Shown piece after piece: positions 12,701-27,700 of a DNA stretch of 60,000 bases (within the stretch, counting starts at the first letter, position 1; the number at the start of each line of letters is the position of its first letter). Source of the DNA: Membranipora membranacea (lineage: Eukaryota; Bryozoa; Gymnolaemata; Cheilostomatida; Membraniporidae); NCBI GenBank assembly GCA_914767715.1, contig OU612072.1, forward strand, positions 7,504,001 to 7,564,000, written 5' to 3'. Under the pieces are notes generated by a model. The model saw only the letters and a program-made list of their open reading frames with translations, was not told where the DNA came from and made no database searches. A program made the translations under genes and the position numbers.

Positions 12701-15700
12701 AAATGATGAGCCAGTATAGCCTAACACTAAATCATCAAATCATCACATGGGCCTTGCTACAAAAAAAATATTGTGTTATCCAAAAGGCTGGGATGATAAA
12801 AAACGAACAACAGTCCGAGTTCCGTTGGTGGTCTGAGTTGGAGGTTTGAAAGCAAGGAATGATGTATAGAATTATGAACTTGTCTTATGCCTTTTAATCA
12901 TCTTCAAAAGATTATGATCATAATAGTCTTTGCCAGAGAGCATCCAGTGCAAACAGATTAGCGCATGGTGAGCCAAGGATAGATACCCTACCGGGTAACT
13001 GCCTTTAAGCCTACAAGGTAACTGCTAGCTTCTCCAGGGCTTGAAGGGTGTGCAGACAGCCCGACCATGCAGGGCGATAAGTGAGGCGCCTTCTGCAGTT
13101 TTCTGGTTATACTGGGTTGATCAGACACTTGACACAACTGATTTTGCGCTGTTTCTTTCACTGCTTGTATTATTGTTTTCATGTCTCCCTCTATTTTGGA
13201 TGATACTGTTATAAAGACTAACTATTTTTTCATCATCTGTTCTATCATGAACAGTGGTCATGCAACTTTCAACCAAAAATGTCAAAATGCAGAAGATTAT
13301 TTCAGCCATCTCCCCAAACTAGACATCTCGTCAAACCAGACAACATCCTGTGGTAGACAGAATCCAGACCAACTCATCAGGTTGTCAACAAGATCTCCAG
13401 CAACTTCAAATTCCTATCAAAAACTTGTCGGCTATCAATCATATTTAAAAGCCTATTATGCAACAATCTATCTTCTGCAAATCGATAGATCAAAGTATTA
13501 GCAGGCAATAACTACAGAAAATTTGTAAACAACTACGAAAGAGGAGTATGTTTGCTACAGCTAGTTATAAAGAGATGCTTTTTCCAACTGGATTTTTGTG
13601 TCATGCCTCAGGAGCCCTAACTTACGCGGGTAGCTCAGGAGAACATTTGTCATTTTGCCAGCAGATTCCAATGAGTTTTCCATGGATTTTACTTTATGCA
13701 TATAAACTTGTAATCTACCTATATGTCTGGGTGTCCAGGCTTCTATCATCTTAGGAATTTGAAGAATCAAAATAATAAAGAGTCACACAATCATGTGATT
13801 ACCTAACCATGCGGCGCTCACTCAGCACCTTTCCACCCTTCATTGCAAAGACAATTTGAAGCAGATCGTTTTTCGCCAAAATTTGCTCAGTAAAACATCT
13901 AATTTCAGACTCTTAAAAACATTTTTTACGATTGAATTTGGACACTTGTTGCACGAACCCTTTGTTGCAAAGCTTTTAGTTACTGTTTGTCTTTAAGCTG
14001 TGAATAATTATCCTAAATTCTCGAACGTCCCTAATTCTATAATTTAATACCAAAGATTATAAATACTGCTACAATACTGCTCCATCACCGTTAGAACCAT
14101 TTTAAATCAACTAGGTCCCCATTTTAGTCAATACTTCTAAATCGAGTGTAATCAAAAGTTCCCAAGAACCACCCGATGATAATCTGAGCGATCACTCAGA
14201 CCCTGTTCGAACCCAAACATTGATCGTACCTGGAGAGTAAGGTGAGGGGTAGGTAGTACTATTCTGACGCTGAGGCCAGTGCATCGGCTGTCGATTACTC
14301 CACATTCTCAGTTGATGGCCAATATTAGTCAGAAGTCACAAAGAAATAATCCTCTCTCTCTACACTGAGTTTAATCCACTAACTCAAGGGGTAGAACTAG
14401 GAGTCAGATGTGAGTCTAGCAAGCAACAACTTGGGTCCTCAACTGTTAGACAAAGAGTTTAACATGTTGCTTAATCTCGATCTGATAATAATGTAGAGAT
14501 GATTCCTGTAGTTGTGCTTCTCGGAGGGATGATAATAAGGTTTAATCAACGTTCAGTAAAAGATAACCATTCAACGGCGTCCAGAAATAACACCGTACAG
14601 ACTTTTAGAGCTGCACCCGGTATATGCAGAGAAATATCCACTGATGTGAAGATGCTATTGTGGAGTGAGACAAAGTCCCTGTTACAGCATCAGTAGAGAT
14701 TTATCAAACTGGAGAGGTTGTAGAACCAAAAGTAATTTTTTTAAGTCAGAAGTATGATGAGTTTGCGCTTAGAATGCTGAGAACTGATTTCACCTGCAGA
14801 ACTCGACCACGGAATCGCCAACAATGAGTCTACAGTGTAAGCAGCGAAGGTGTCACAACGATATCAACCCTATATAATATCAACGACCATTCATTATTTA
14901 CGCTTGAGTGCTCTCCATACAGAATTTCTCTTTTGCTCTGATTCAAAAGAATCATTTGAACAGTATTAACGTGCATCTATTCTTCAGCCATATTAGCACG
15001 ACAAATAAAAATGTGCAAATAGTGCGTCTATGTGGTAACAAAATACTCAGGTATTCAAAAGGGAACTGACAATCAAAACTAACTTGAGAAATCAAACAAA
15101 ATATACTTATCTTCAAATGGCTACACTTCACAAACTAAACTGAATTTTTGATTCATGCATTGCATTGGGATGAAATGTATGTCAAATATTAGTACTCTTT
15201 GCTGTTGTCACAGGGCAACAGCTTTACAGCCTCACACATAAATGAAGATTTTTTTGCGATGATACAACAATATGTTCAAATGCCAACCCATAGATATCAA
15301 GGAATTTCATAAATCGGCTGATAAAGGGATCCGATCACTCGCTTATGATTAGAGAATCCATCCAACTCATCACAGATAGGCAAAAAGGGTTCCATATGTA
15401 TCATAATTTCCCTCAACTGTGGTTGCCATAAAATCATATCTAAACATTAACTGGTAACATTAATTAAACAGAGAAAAATGTTAGTTACCATGGAGGTGGT
15501 GAAGGTGGTGAAACTCTCGCACTGCCCAACCTGACCTTCCGCAAACATTCATCATAAATACACAATTAATATCCTGATTTGGCCAGCACACATCTGATTA
15601 GGTCAGAAATAATGCATGGACAATTAGATGGGTTAACCTCATTAGAAGCTCAAGGTAAAATACAAACAGAAATATGAATAATTTACATCATGGTTGATTA

Positions 15701-18700
15701 TCTCATGTAGGAAATATTGGTTACATATTAGAGGTTATCAAGTGTGAACTGAAAGATTCGGGGATGGAAATGGAGTACTTAACCTCACAGAGGACAAAGT
15801 CTATTCCGTAGAATGGCTTTCCATGTATTTGAGGTGACAGGTTAACTTGGGAACGGCATTTATATAGGTGACTTAGTGCTGATATTAACCAGAAAACAAT
15901 GCAACAGAGTACAATTAATTTTGGTCCATACAGGTTTGCGCACACACGATATAAATCAGTTTTTTATTGGGGCTTATGCTAAGATCCGCTTACTGTTCTT
16001 AACATATACATGTATACTTGTATCACAGATTTCATTTTTTACCATCTGCATACCGCTATAGTTGCTCATTGCTATTAAAAATATTCCTTCGTCGGACAAA
16101 CTTGATGTCAAACTGTTGATCTTGAGATGGAATATTACATTATATTAGTGAAATTCTAAATGGGGGTTCGACAATCAAGTCTTGTGCGAGACTTAAGCTG
16201 GGAAGACTACTCCAAAATATCAAAATCTCAAGTAATCTGTATACTCTGTATACTGTATATTTTTCCCATTTTTTTAGCGAACAGGTTTGCAATCCTTTCT
16301 CAATCAATCAGGCAAATATTTAAGTTTTTTGTAAAAATGGCTACCTGTTTTAACTTAGTCCCAATCTTCAAGTGGACACTTCTGGAAGTCTTAGTTAATT
16401 ATTCGTGGCTACCCTTCTGGTTGCACTTTATTTGCACCTACCTTATGTATCTATCTGCACACAATGATTAAGCACACTGCTCAAGCTTTTGGCATCAACT
16501 CCATTTGCACAGGATAGGGACAAAGTTTAACACTTTTACTGTATAAATTTGCATAGGCAATGCATCTATTTATTACCCAGTGAGCTATTTTTAGAAGTCG
16601 GTCAATTTGACATGTTAAATTGAGCTTATTTGCGGTTTCTCAAGCTTGTAATCTTCAACTGATGCTGCACCTGCTCTTTAGTGGATTTGCAGAGAGTAAT
16701 TCTGCAGCTTGATCCTGTCAAATCTCAACAGAAAAAGCCTTGGTACAGATGTCTTTGTGTTCTATATTTGATTGTGCATTGTCTTTGTTCAGACCAGCAG
16801 AAATACATACAGTGTCTGAGACAAGGTTGAGAAAGAGGCAAAAATCAATTAATATCAATATTAATATCAATTAAAATCAAATTAATATTATAGGAAAAAC
16901 AAAGGCAATACACTAGTAACTATTACTTATGGATCGAGCTAGTCTGAGCACCCAAGACTCTACCAAACATCCCCACCTTCCCAACTTGTGTACAGTCACA
17001 GTAGTTTCTTCTTACTCATACACAGCATGTTTTATGAATCTCTTAGGTTGTTGTGAGTGCTTCTAATCCACTCAACACAAACTGGACTCCCTCCCATGTG
17101 TAAATCTATACTCTACTGTCCAATATATTCTTATTTATGTATTTCTAATCTTGTTGTTGATCTCCAAACCTTCCAGGGTAAAAGTCTAGCCGAGGATTAT
17201 TTTCTTAAGTTGAGTAGTTCTCTTTTTATTATCTCAAGCAGGTCAAGATAGTCTCAGATTATCTCAAGCAGGTCAGATTGTTGGCACAAATCCTGAGTTT
17301 TTCAGCTACCAACAAGCTATTTATCTTTATATATTGGGCTGTTATACAGAGTTGGGAAGACTGGATTATGCAGATTTTTCAGAGAGTGAGCTTGAGCACG
17401 TACTCTGTGAGGAGGAACTTGTGGATATTATGGTGGTGGATTGCGATTTTGGGACCAGCCACATGTTGGCACTATATCATCATTGGAGCTATCAAGGTCC
17501 GATGATGACTCTGCAGTATGCTATGTATCAATATAGGTTCTGTGGCCATGAATCTGCAGAAAAAGTTGACAGATCTGGCCTTGAATTTTAGAATTTCCTT
17601 CCTGCTATAAATCTGTCATTTTGACCAGATACAAGCTACCGGAGTATAGATTTACATAATCCTCATCAGATCAAAAATTATTAAAATTGAATGAAAATCA
17701 TCAAAACCATTTTCACAAAATAAATGGTTCTTCAGTTCAAAGCGCTATAAAATAGGAAATACCGTACCTGGCACTGGTAGTTTATTTACGGCAACAGAAT
17801 ATATATATGCGCTGACAGTTACGGTGACCCTACATAGTATGGATATCCTCACTCTGTGGTGACCACTTGTTAATAAGAGAAATCAGTATATCTGTAATCT
17901 CCTATACAATGCAGCGAATCTGACCACAACCCTTACTGGGGTTATTATGAGCTGAGAATACACCCGACGGTTATCTACAGTCACAAACCTGATCAGATAA
18001 TGCCTCTCTTATCGAATCTGTAACAACTTAACAGCTTGAGCTCGTACGCCAAGCCCCCCAAACCCATCCACCCCCCCTATGCCTTGGACACCTACCACCC
18101 TAACTTTGGGAAACTTTGGTTCTATGGAAAAAGGTGAGCAGTGGTGGGGGACCTGTAGGTTTAGTAGATATGAATATAACCTTACCTAGGTGCTGGCGGT
18201 AGTGTAGATTATTCTCTATCATATGTCTGTCTGGTTCTGTGTCTGGCTGCTCATCGTGGTTTAGATACATCTATAAAACAAAGAGAGAACAGATCATTGG
18301 TAAAGTAATGTGCTGTAATGTGAATTAATGGTTAATTAAATAAGTGTTACATCGGCAGGCGTTTGACCCCAGTTGGAGGGGAGGAACACACATTTTATTG
18401 ATACATGTAATTCAGTTGGAATCTTACCGTAATCCCTCACCTATAGATCGGGCGATTTATAAGTGAAGGCGGCTGTAAGAGAGTAGCATATAGACGCGAC
18501 TATCATTTGAAGCATTTTTATATTTAACTTGGACTAAAACCTCTTACAATGTGGACTTGTAAGCAAGAAGTTGCGAGTTTGAAACCCACTGGGGGCAGTT
18601 TTTTCCCAAAACTACTTAGTTCATTTATAGTGAGTGAGTGCGTGCCACAAAATAATCAGCAATCAATCAGCATATCATATCTCTCTCACAGTCTTTCATA

Positions 18701-21700
18701 ATAAATAAAACATGCCAAGAACCTCATACACCATTCAGCAGAAACTGGAAGTATTGAGAACAGTTGAAAAGAATAACAACCTTGACAAGACTGCAAGGGA
18801 CTTGAACATTGAGAGACGCTTGATTCAAAGATGGAGAGCTTCCAAACATCAACTACTGATATGATTCACTTATAAGACACGGTGTCTTATAGCTGTGGGG
18901 TGTCTTATAACTGGTGCATTTTTATTTTTTCTGAGGGGGGTGAATCACTTATAAGTCCGGTGACTTATAGGTGAGGTATTACGGTAATGTTTTTGATGCC
19001 CGCCTAATGGTCAGATTAAAGTATTCGCTTCACAGAGATTAAAAAAACTTTGGATTTGCCTTTGGTCCACCAATTTGTGTTTTTGTCTTACACACGTCAA
19101 CACCCACTCACTCCCTGACATTGTAAATTGTTTTAAAAACATTGCGTTCATCGTATAACAACAGTTTAGAGATAACTTCAAAGCAAGGCTGCCTTACACG
19201 ATTACCAGGGTGTACTGATTGTTATGTTTCTTGGAGTTTCGAATGATTTTCTGATTCGATATCACCACTGTGATCTTTTTAACGTTGCCATAAGGAAAGT
19301 CATTACTACTTTATTTATGGATTATTAATTAAAAATCTGTTAATTACTATTTCAAGAGAGAAAACTAGAAACCACAACATGAAAATATTGATATTGAGGT
19401 GCTTAATGAGATTTGAGATGTGTGGTGAAATTCGATGGTGCAACCGCCAGTTCTTAATAACTCATCGGGAAGCGGCTTTCCTCGAATACAAATACATATT
19501 GGAAGAAAAGCAAGCCCAATATAGGCGGTTTTTTTCTTCAATGGACACAGTTGTATCAGCTGATGCAATAACCTACCAAGTCTACTAATCACCGGCCGGG
19601 GGGGGGGGGCTGTTTTTGGGGGCGGGGCAAGAGTCAGGGCTCAGACTACAAATAACCACTTTATTGACTTTGCAGCATTCCGAGCTCAGCATATAAAAAT
19701 TAATCACAGTGTAATTTGTGGTGACATAATTGTTTTGGAAAATTGGCGGGGATAATAAACCATTTTCCTCCACCATGGGAGTCAGCTATACATCTAAAGC
19801 AATGCCAAGGATTTCCACACGAGCTATTTCCATGTTTTGCCACAAAAAAACTCAAATACAACCACATCTCATTCCTCATCTCATAGGCCTAAGGGCCAAG
19901 GAAGCCCAAATCATAAAATGACAAGTTTGATTGCTGATATGACAGGGAAACCTTACAAGCTGATAAAGTTTGATAATTTTAGCATCCCTTCCTAATGAGC
20001 ATGCTATATACTGATGGAAAATTAACGATGTTGCACCAACAGCTTTTCACTTTCAACACAAAGAGTTATTGACAGCAAAATGATCGACGACTGCCTGCCA
20101 AGACAAGCAATAAATAAAAGAAATTATTCTTTATTTTCTATCGCAACATTGCAACACCCACTTGATCAACAGATTACAAGAGTCCAATATGAAAATGATG
20201 ATAGATTGTGAGGCACCTGCTGGTTATTGTGAAATTTATCCGTGGTTAGTGGGCTGGACTATAGGTGTGGAAAATTGAAAGTTTTCACGCTGGCACGGAC
20301 TACAGAACAGTGTTGATACATATTTAAATGCATAGAGAAAGTGCTCTAAGCGTGAGGAAAGTAATTTTAACCTCAGTGCAGACATATCACTCATAATTAT
20401 AGGCCAGGGTTAAAAAATAAAAAGTAAATTTTATTAGGAGATCATAGGGTTTCAAAATAGTTCCATATTCTATTTCACAATAAAAAAGGGCTGTTCTAGG
20501 CTTAAAATCCATAGCTTTTCACAGATATACTATGTAGAAATTGCTTATAATTATGACACATAGGTGTTAAATTTATGTTAATAATTATTTAAAACCAATG
20601 AATCAGCATCATAAGGTTATCAGAAAGTCATAATGAAAATCTTTTGAAATGTTGCCAAATAAGCAGTTGATGCAGTCATAGCTTCCGTGAGAACCTCCTA
20701 GACAGGACGTTTCTGTCATGGTTATTTCATTGTGCAGATCTAAATAAAAACTGAAACCACAGTTTCTAAGTTCGAAAACTCAGGTTTGTTTGTCTACATT
20801 TAGTTGTGAAGAAGAGTAAAAAATTGGCCAATTTGTTGCCATGTTCAGTTTGTTCACTCAAAGCAGTACAATCCAAATCCAGTAAATAATAATATTTAAT
20901 ATTCACAAATTGACTAATTCCTTACTAGATTTGTAATTTACCAAACAAAAAATTCTGCGACACATGCTAAGATAAGGAAGATACATCCGATCAGTGTGTT
21001 TACTCTCATTGATGAAACACTATTTCGTCATGTATTATGGTAAACCGACTTTTTACTTCATGAATCATTCTGTAGCTGAATAGTGATGGGTGCACATGAA
21101 CTTAGTGTTTTGAATATACACTTAGTGATGTATTTTTGTTTTACCCACGCTCCGTGGTAGAATTTGGGCTATTTTTAGACAATTGTACAGTGCATTTATT
21201 TATTTTGCACTCTATTTTTGGTGAATTTGGCATGTTTTATTGTTATCTTTGGGTAAGTTGCAAAATTCCTAAAAATATTATTAAAATGCCTCACAAGGAT
21301 TCTTGTAGCATGTGAAGCAACTTGCTCGAGCTTCGGACTCGAGGCAAAATGTGAAATAAGAAGGTTAGTTTGGTAGAGATTTGTCATACTTGTTGCAAAG
21401 CCGTGCCTCCCCCATACCGCTAACTCAACCCGAGTCATAGAGCTGGCCATTGGAAATTACAGGGAATTTAAATTTCAACCCATCATCTTATGAAATGTTA
21501 CATTAATTTTCTACCATAGTCAAGGCAAAAAAATCCAAGAATAATTATTATATGGATATTTCGGAGTTTTAACGCCTCTATCAGGTATGAGGCAGTACTT
21601 TTAGCGCCCAAATTAATCAATCTTATGATGAACCAAATTGCCCCAAAACGCAAGTGCATTGCTGATTATATTTGACAAAAAGGATAAAAGCACATTGGGT

Positions 21701-24700
21701 AACAAGAAATGAAATACGATGATTCACTCACTCATGTCTGCACCCATTTACCTCTGACGATAGACGATAGTCGCAAGGTTCATGTTGCTACAACAGTAAA
21801 TTCAAGGAAAGGCATGAGGTCACAGCAAGTTACATCAATTTTCAAATAGGCTCCCTCCCCACCGTTAACAATTAAATGGTTTTCGATATAAAAATTGTAA
21901 GATAGTTGTGTTTATCACGGTTTGTCACCAGAAATTCATTGATAGTGCATCATAGTACATCTACTGTCTAAGGATAGATTTACAAACGAGGAGTGGTCTG
22001 TGTTGTTCATTATAGCAACCACTCTCCCGCTAAACATTTTATTGGAAAATCTAGATCGCTGCTAAGGTCAGCGTGTACCTTGCTGCAGTCCCCTTGTCAT
22101 GGGGTATGGCTGCCTCTTCGCTCAGTGTAGGAACAAAGACAAAGGACATATAACAAGATCGAAAAGTCTCTTCTGCAAAGTTTAGCATAGGAATTCAGCA
22201 CCTGCCAATGCGTCACTATACTTATGGTTTAGTTTTCCAGGCTTCAACTTTTATGTCAAAAAAAATTGTTCATCATGAAAACCATGCAGTAAAGAGCAAC
22301 ACTACTAAATTCAAAAGTAACTAAACGCTTGTTGGGAGCAATACCACGCAGGTAAGGCTGTAAGTAGTATTGGGGCACAGGTGTTCCCACAGGTGTAGGC
22401 TATATTAACTAATTCTATTCCATTTCTACGCACAATGTATCTTTTAAAAAGCGGTTGATGGGAAAACGTTTGTGAGAGCGGGAGTATTGTCTACTTATTA
22501 TGAATAGACCAACAATGGTATTAGCCACTTAAATCTGAGATTACGTTTTTGTTTTGGTACCTTAATAACAGTGGATTCAGCTTTTTGTTTTAAATCTGAC
22601 ACTTGCGGGCTTGTGGGATTTTATTACACACAACTTGCTAGTGAGTGTTCGACCGCTATAGCCGGCCCTGTTACTGTTTGATAAAACAACAGGAATCTTA
22701 GAATGTGGATCTTTGTAGCTTACTTGCAGCACTGGTCTTTGTAACTTGCCTTCACGTTCAAGATCAGAGCAAAACACAAAGGAATCTCAAAAATTTGATC
22801 ACTTACCCTTCATAGCCGTTAAAACCATTTATCCATCCATGTTTCAAAACCATAATGTATACAGAAAGACATGATTATCTGCTGTATCTTTTTATACAGT
22901 GTCTTTGTTGGATTTTTGCTGAAAGGTATGCGTGCATTGACAGGAGGAGCACTTGTCCATATTTTATCAGTGACAAATGAGAATTTAAAGTTAAAACAAA
23001 CCCATAGGAATGTAACAGGTTCATTAAATTTTACCAATTAATTAAGATTATTAGAAGCCAAGGGTTTCATACTTGTAGCTAAGGTTTATTTTTTAATAAA
23101 GGGATGTAATTTGTGAGTTTTTACGTGTAAAATGACTCTAAGATATGTGAACTTGCGCTGATCACCGATGCGGAGTCAACACTCTTGTGTATCCGCATTC
23201 TCCATTCTCCTAAGTGCTCACAAAAAACTTGTGAAAATGAACACCTTTCGTCACCATTTCATCGTCATAACTCTGTATCCTGCTTTTCAACCCCCACTCC
23301 TCCTCCAACACCATCCAGTATTCTTTTCACAAGCCTCTGATGGTTGCGGCAATATCATTTATGTTTCTTTTGTCATCTTTTATTACTTAATGTAATTTCA
23401 CTGTCATGTTGGATTAGGATGTATCGGCTCACCATAGATTGTGAAATATAAACACAATGAGGTAAGAATTCCTACCTATCAACGACACCGATGTCGCCCC
23501 CTCTCCTCGACTTCAGGAAGTCGATTACAGCACACAACTTTCTGAGATGGTGATGTTTATAAACCACGCACAATGACGTCATACCATAAAAAAGCTTCGG
23601 TTGTAATCTTTTCACTATAGATTTACCATAAAATTACCAAATTTTTTGTTCAGAAGAGTTGAGGGCAGTTTGTGGTTCTGGTTTTTTGGTTCACCTAATC
23701 TTCAACCATAGTGTTTGCTTCCTTATTCTTAAATAAAGGTTAAGTAGTAGATGAAGAAGCTTCATTTGCAATAATGATGATCTCTACACTTCGGGAAATG
23801 AGGAGGAGAAAAATCCCACTTAACACAAAAGCAAAAATAACTCTCTGAAATTACTCACATTAGTAAAGTCTAAAAGGTCATTGAGGTCGCTGCCTCCAGT
23901 CTGCTGCCTCTGGTCCCCAGTGTAAGGATCATATCTGACACGAGAGCTGGCCTGTCTCTGCATTCTCTCCCCCCAACAGCTCATTGTGTGACAGGTTAGA
24001 TCAGCTGAAATAATAATTATATTATAGCCTATGTTGGTGCTAGTTTAGCTAATTTAGGGGGTGACTTCATGCTAGCTAGCAACAAATTTCGGCAGCTGAG
24101 GTAGGAGTTTATATTAAATAATGAGGTTGAATGAAATTCCAGCTAGGCGAAAATCCTGTTAATTCAAGCATGTGCAAAACTGCAAAATTTTACCTCTAAG
24201 GAATACTTTACTCCAATAGGGTAGCTAGCATGAGCCTAAGGTTCTCAATTTGGCAGGTTTGTTAAAATTAAATCTGGTGAAAGTCATAGTGATGATGATA
24301 ATAATTTATAGTACATGTACGCTTAAAACGCAGAAAAATTGTATAATTTTGATTTTTCTCAAACTTCATTATGAGCGTCGTTTCTCAATTTTAATCAGAA
24401 TGTCACATGTTTTGATTGAAAAAAACAGTAAAATGACTCAACCACCCTAAATAGAGATGTCAACGCTACTGGAATTTTCGGAGATCCAAATATTCACCAG
24501 AAAATATCCGCTTTATCATTCAGAATTTCAGGCATATTAATGGATGAGGCAAAAACATGTATTTTGATCATTAAGATTGGTGGTAAGCGTTGGTAAGCTG
24601 ATTGATCGTGGAGGAAACACCACTTTTCTGGATACTTATTGCACTCATTTATGGATCGTATAAGTGATACAGGATCTGTTAGGTATGGTAGCCTTGAGCG

Positions 24701-27700
24701 GGGACGGCAAAAAATCGGCCACACAGCGCGCATCGATGCTAATGTGGCAAAAAATATGAATTCATATTTACAAAGCCGCACTTATTAAAATTCAGAGGCT
24801 ACAGAAAATATCCTGGTACCAACTAGTTGTGTTCATTATTCTTCCTTCTTAAATCCGACCAGGCATGTGACCTATAATATATCAGGTGTGACTTACTTAT
24901 CGAAGGTGCCACTAAACTTACCTGAGGACTAACTGATCGCTCGGTAAGCGACGTACTTATTTGGTAAGGCTCCGTTCCGTACAAATTCCGCTTTTCTCAA
25001 TCTTCTGTAAAACATATAAATGCCTAGTCAGATACTTGACTTAACTTCTAACTCCTGAATTAAAATGACTTTGAAGGCGCAAACTCCATTACAAAACGAA
25101 AACACTAAATGGTACAAAGATGGAATGAGGTGTCAAATAATTACCTATACTGTGACATATAATCGTCGAAATCAAGATGGACGGAGATACATGGTGCCTG
25201 TTTCCTGAAATAAATCTAACTCTTCTTTTGATACGTTTATGCTAAATATTTATTCAAACTAACCCGCAAGTTACAGAGTTAACTGCCCCTGGTTGATTAA
25301 ACGATTAAATGCTCTGATTTATCATGAGGTATACAGCGGAGAGTCATTCTGAAGCAAATAAAAATGCTCCAAACAATAAAATGAATTTTCGAGTCATGAT
25401 TCAGGAGGCCCAAAACAGTGCAGAATAACGTATCCCTCCCTCTGGTGTTGTCATCAGGTAAGAGAGCTTTGTTTTAAATTGAGACATACACTTGTTTCCA
25501 AAAGCATTTGATGTGTGCACTATATGATAAATTTATAATGTAATTTGAGGTGCCTATTTATTGTCAAATATTCAGAATAATACATCCCTTACCCTTGAAA
25601 GGTTTGAGCTGTCATCAGGAAATGTAACATTTTATTCATTGTACTAACTGCTGGCACCACAGATCTCATGTGTCAGTCTTATATTTAAAATATATCCACC
25701 CTAAACGACGGCGGCGAGGTATACATCGGGAGTAGGTTTTAATCAAAGGGAAGCCGTATAATGCCTCCTTTGTGGCCGGTAGAAGCCAATCAAATTTCAA
25801 AATTATAGCTCATAATTCTAGCAATATGGAACAATTTGTCAATGGTATTAAAATGATGGCAGTCATATAAGTTATTAATTTATGATATATATATAAGGAT
25901 TGAGTTTTTATGCGGTAGAATAATGCCGAAGATGGTAATAAGTTAAACGGTTGGTTGACTTCCCATCTAAAGAGAACAGAAGTGACCGCCCTTTACTATA
26001 GAACAAGTTTGATCTAATTTGCAGTCCAGTCATTCCCACTCTACTGTTGAGCCGCCGACGACGACGGGTCAAACCCTAAATGCAGGCAAACTGGATCATG
26101 TTTGATCTACCTTTTTACTAAAGCCAAAAAGCACTAACTCGCAAGTCACATTGAGATGTTCTGTTGCGCTGCACCGCTTACATTGCAATCCACTGCTTAC
26201 ATTGCAATCCACCGCTTACATTGCAATCCACCGCTTACATTGCGCTGCACCGCTTACATTGCGCTGCACCGCTTACATTGCAATCCACCGCTTACATTGC
26301 AATCCACCGCTTACATTGCAATCCACCGCTTACATTGCAATCCACCGCTTACATTGCAATCCACCGCTTACATTGCAATCCACCGCTTACATTGCAATCC
26401 AGAAATTTCCAAATTTTCAGCATGGATCAAGTTATTACAGTATATACCTACACTACAGTGATGTAGCCTTGTCTTGTGTGACAATGATAGCAAACGGCCA
26501 TATCACTAAATAATCAGCTGAGATATCTAACTGGAGACTTGCATGCAAATGCATGCAAATGTCACTGTTTTCCAATGGACCAGTATATCTTGTGTAATCG
26601 ACATCTTGGGTAAAATTGTTTTTGACATTTAGAGAGATGAATTCAATCCTGCAAAAACTAAAATATGAATGTGCACAACAATTATGGATCCTTTAGTAAG
26701 TGGAAAACTTACCTAAATTCTGCGATCTGCTGCTCTTGGAATAGTTTGCACTACTGTACTGATCTATAATCCATAGATCCACAGGAAGCTTAGCGCTGTT
26801 TGTAGTAAGTACAACTTTCCAAATCTGCAACAAGATAGGTTTTGTCTAGCAAGGATGTAGTCTGCTGATAATCTAACCAGATTGTGGCAAACTCAGACTT
26901 AAACAAAAAAACAGTACTCACTCACATAGCTACATAGGTCACAATAACAATACACACCATACAAAATGTATCATAAACATAACCAAATAACTCTTACAGG
27001 TAATTATTCATCATGCATTCAATGAAGTATAAAAAAGCACTGCCATTACTATAAAACAAATAATAATTTGAGCAGCAAGCAGCGAATCAAACCCTAATTA
27101 ATAGACATGTATATAATTCATAATCATAACATACATTCATACAGCACTTGTTTCCTGGCCGGAGTCTTCGATACCTGCCAATCCAGACCTATACAAAATA
27201 TTCAATGTGTAGGTGAGATTCACATTTAATGTATCCATATCGCTAAGAAACAAACATTCATAGATGCATTAATTAATAACTTATACCTATAAAATATGGT
27301 TACTCATAATCATAAACGAATTGGTGCATGAGAAATCTATATCACGAACCTAATATAACCTAAGTTTACCTTGTTTTACAATAGCTGCCCCTACGCTTTG
27401 TTGCACAATAACAATACCAAAATAACAAAATGATGTTGTACAATATGAGCAATGTTGCATACTAATAGCCATTGATAAATTATTAATTTTCCCAGGTCTT
27501 TTATGTAGAGGTAAATAAAAATTAAGCTGTGAATCACGACTGATGATAATAGTTTTTACGTTACCCTCGGCCATAGTGTATATTCAATCGGTATGAGTCA
27601 TAATCGTCCTCCTCAGAGCCTTTTTACTCCGTGCATGTTTTCTCACAGCCATCAGGCTAATCAGCTATGAAAAGAATACAAAGAGAAAAATATCAGTAGA

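Larger units (their letters stand above)
18271..23858. other. Long E-protein intron with a pogo-like element
   Basis: Apart from the element at 18425-18986, it holds only short unassigned ORFs and a G-rich patch near 19597-19627. Confidence 0.4.

Noticed and set aside
13181-13501. 106-codon plus-strand ORF
   Set aside because: Composition looks random, with no domain, splice sites or neighbouring exons.
14200-14230. tRNA-like B box (GTTCGAACCC) near 14208
   Set aside because: No A box or cloverleaf could be drawn around it.
17768-17773. Possible 6-nt microexon between ACCAG and GTACGG (minus strand)
   Set aside because: Splice-like motifs of this size occur by chance; no coding evidence.
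22079-22121. Possible minus-strand exon with donor GTACAC
   Set aside because: 43 nt, so it would shift the frame between the AD1 exon and the next exon, which already join well.
26151-26513. Three overlapping ORFs of 100-120 codons with a repeating 19-residue pattern
   Set aside because: They come from the 19-bp minisatellite, which has no stop in any forward frame; not genes.
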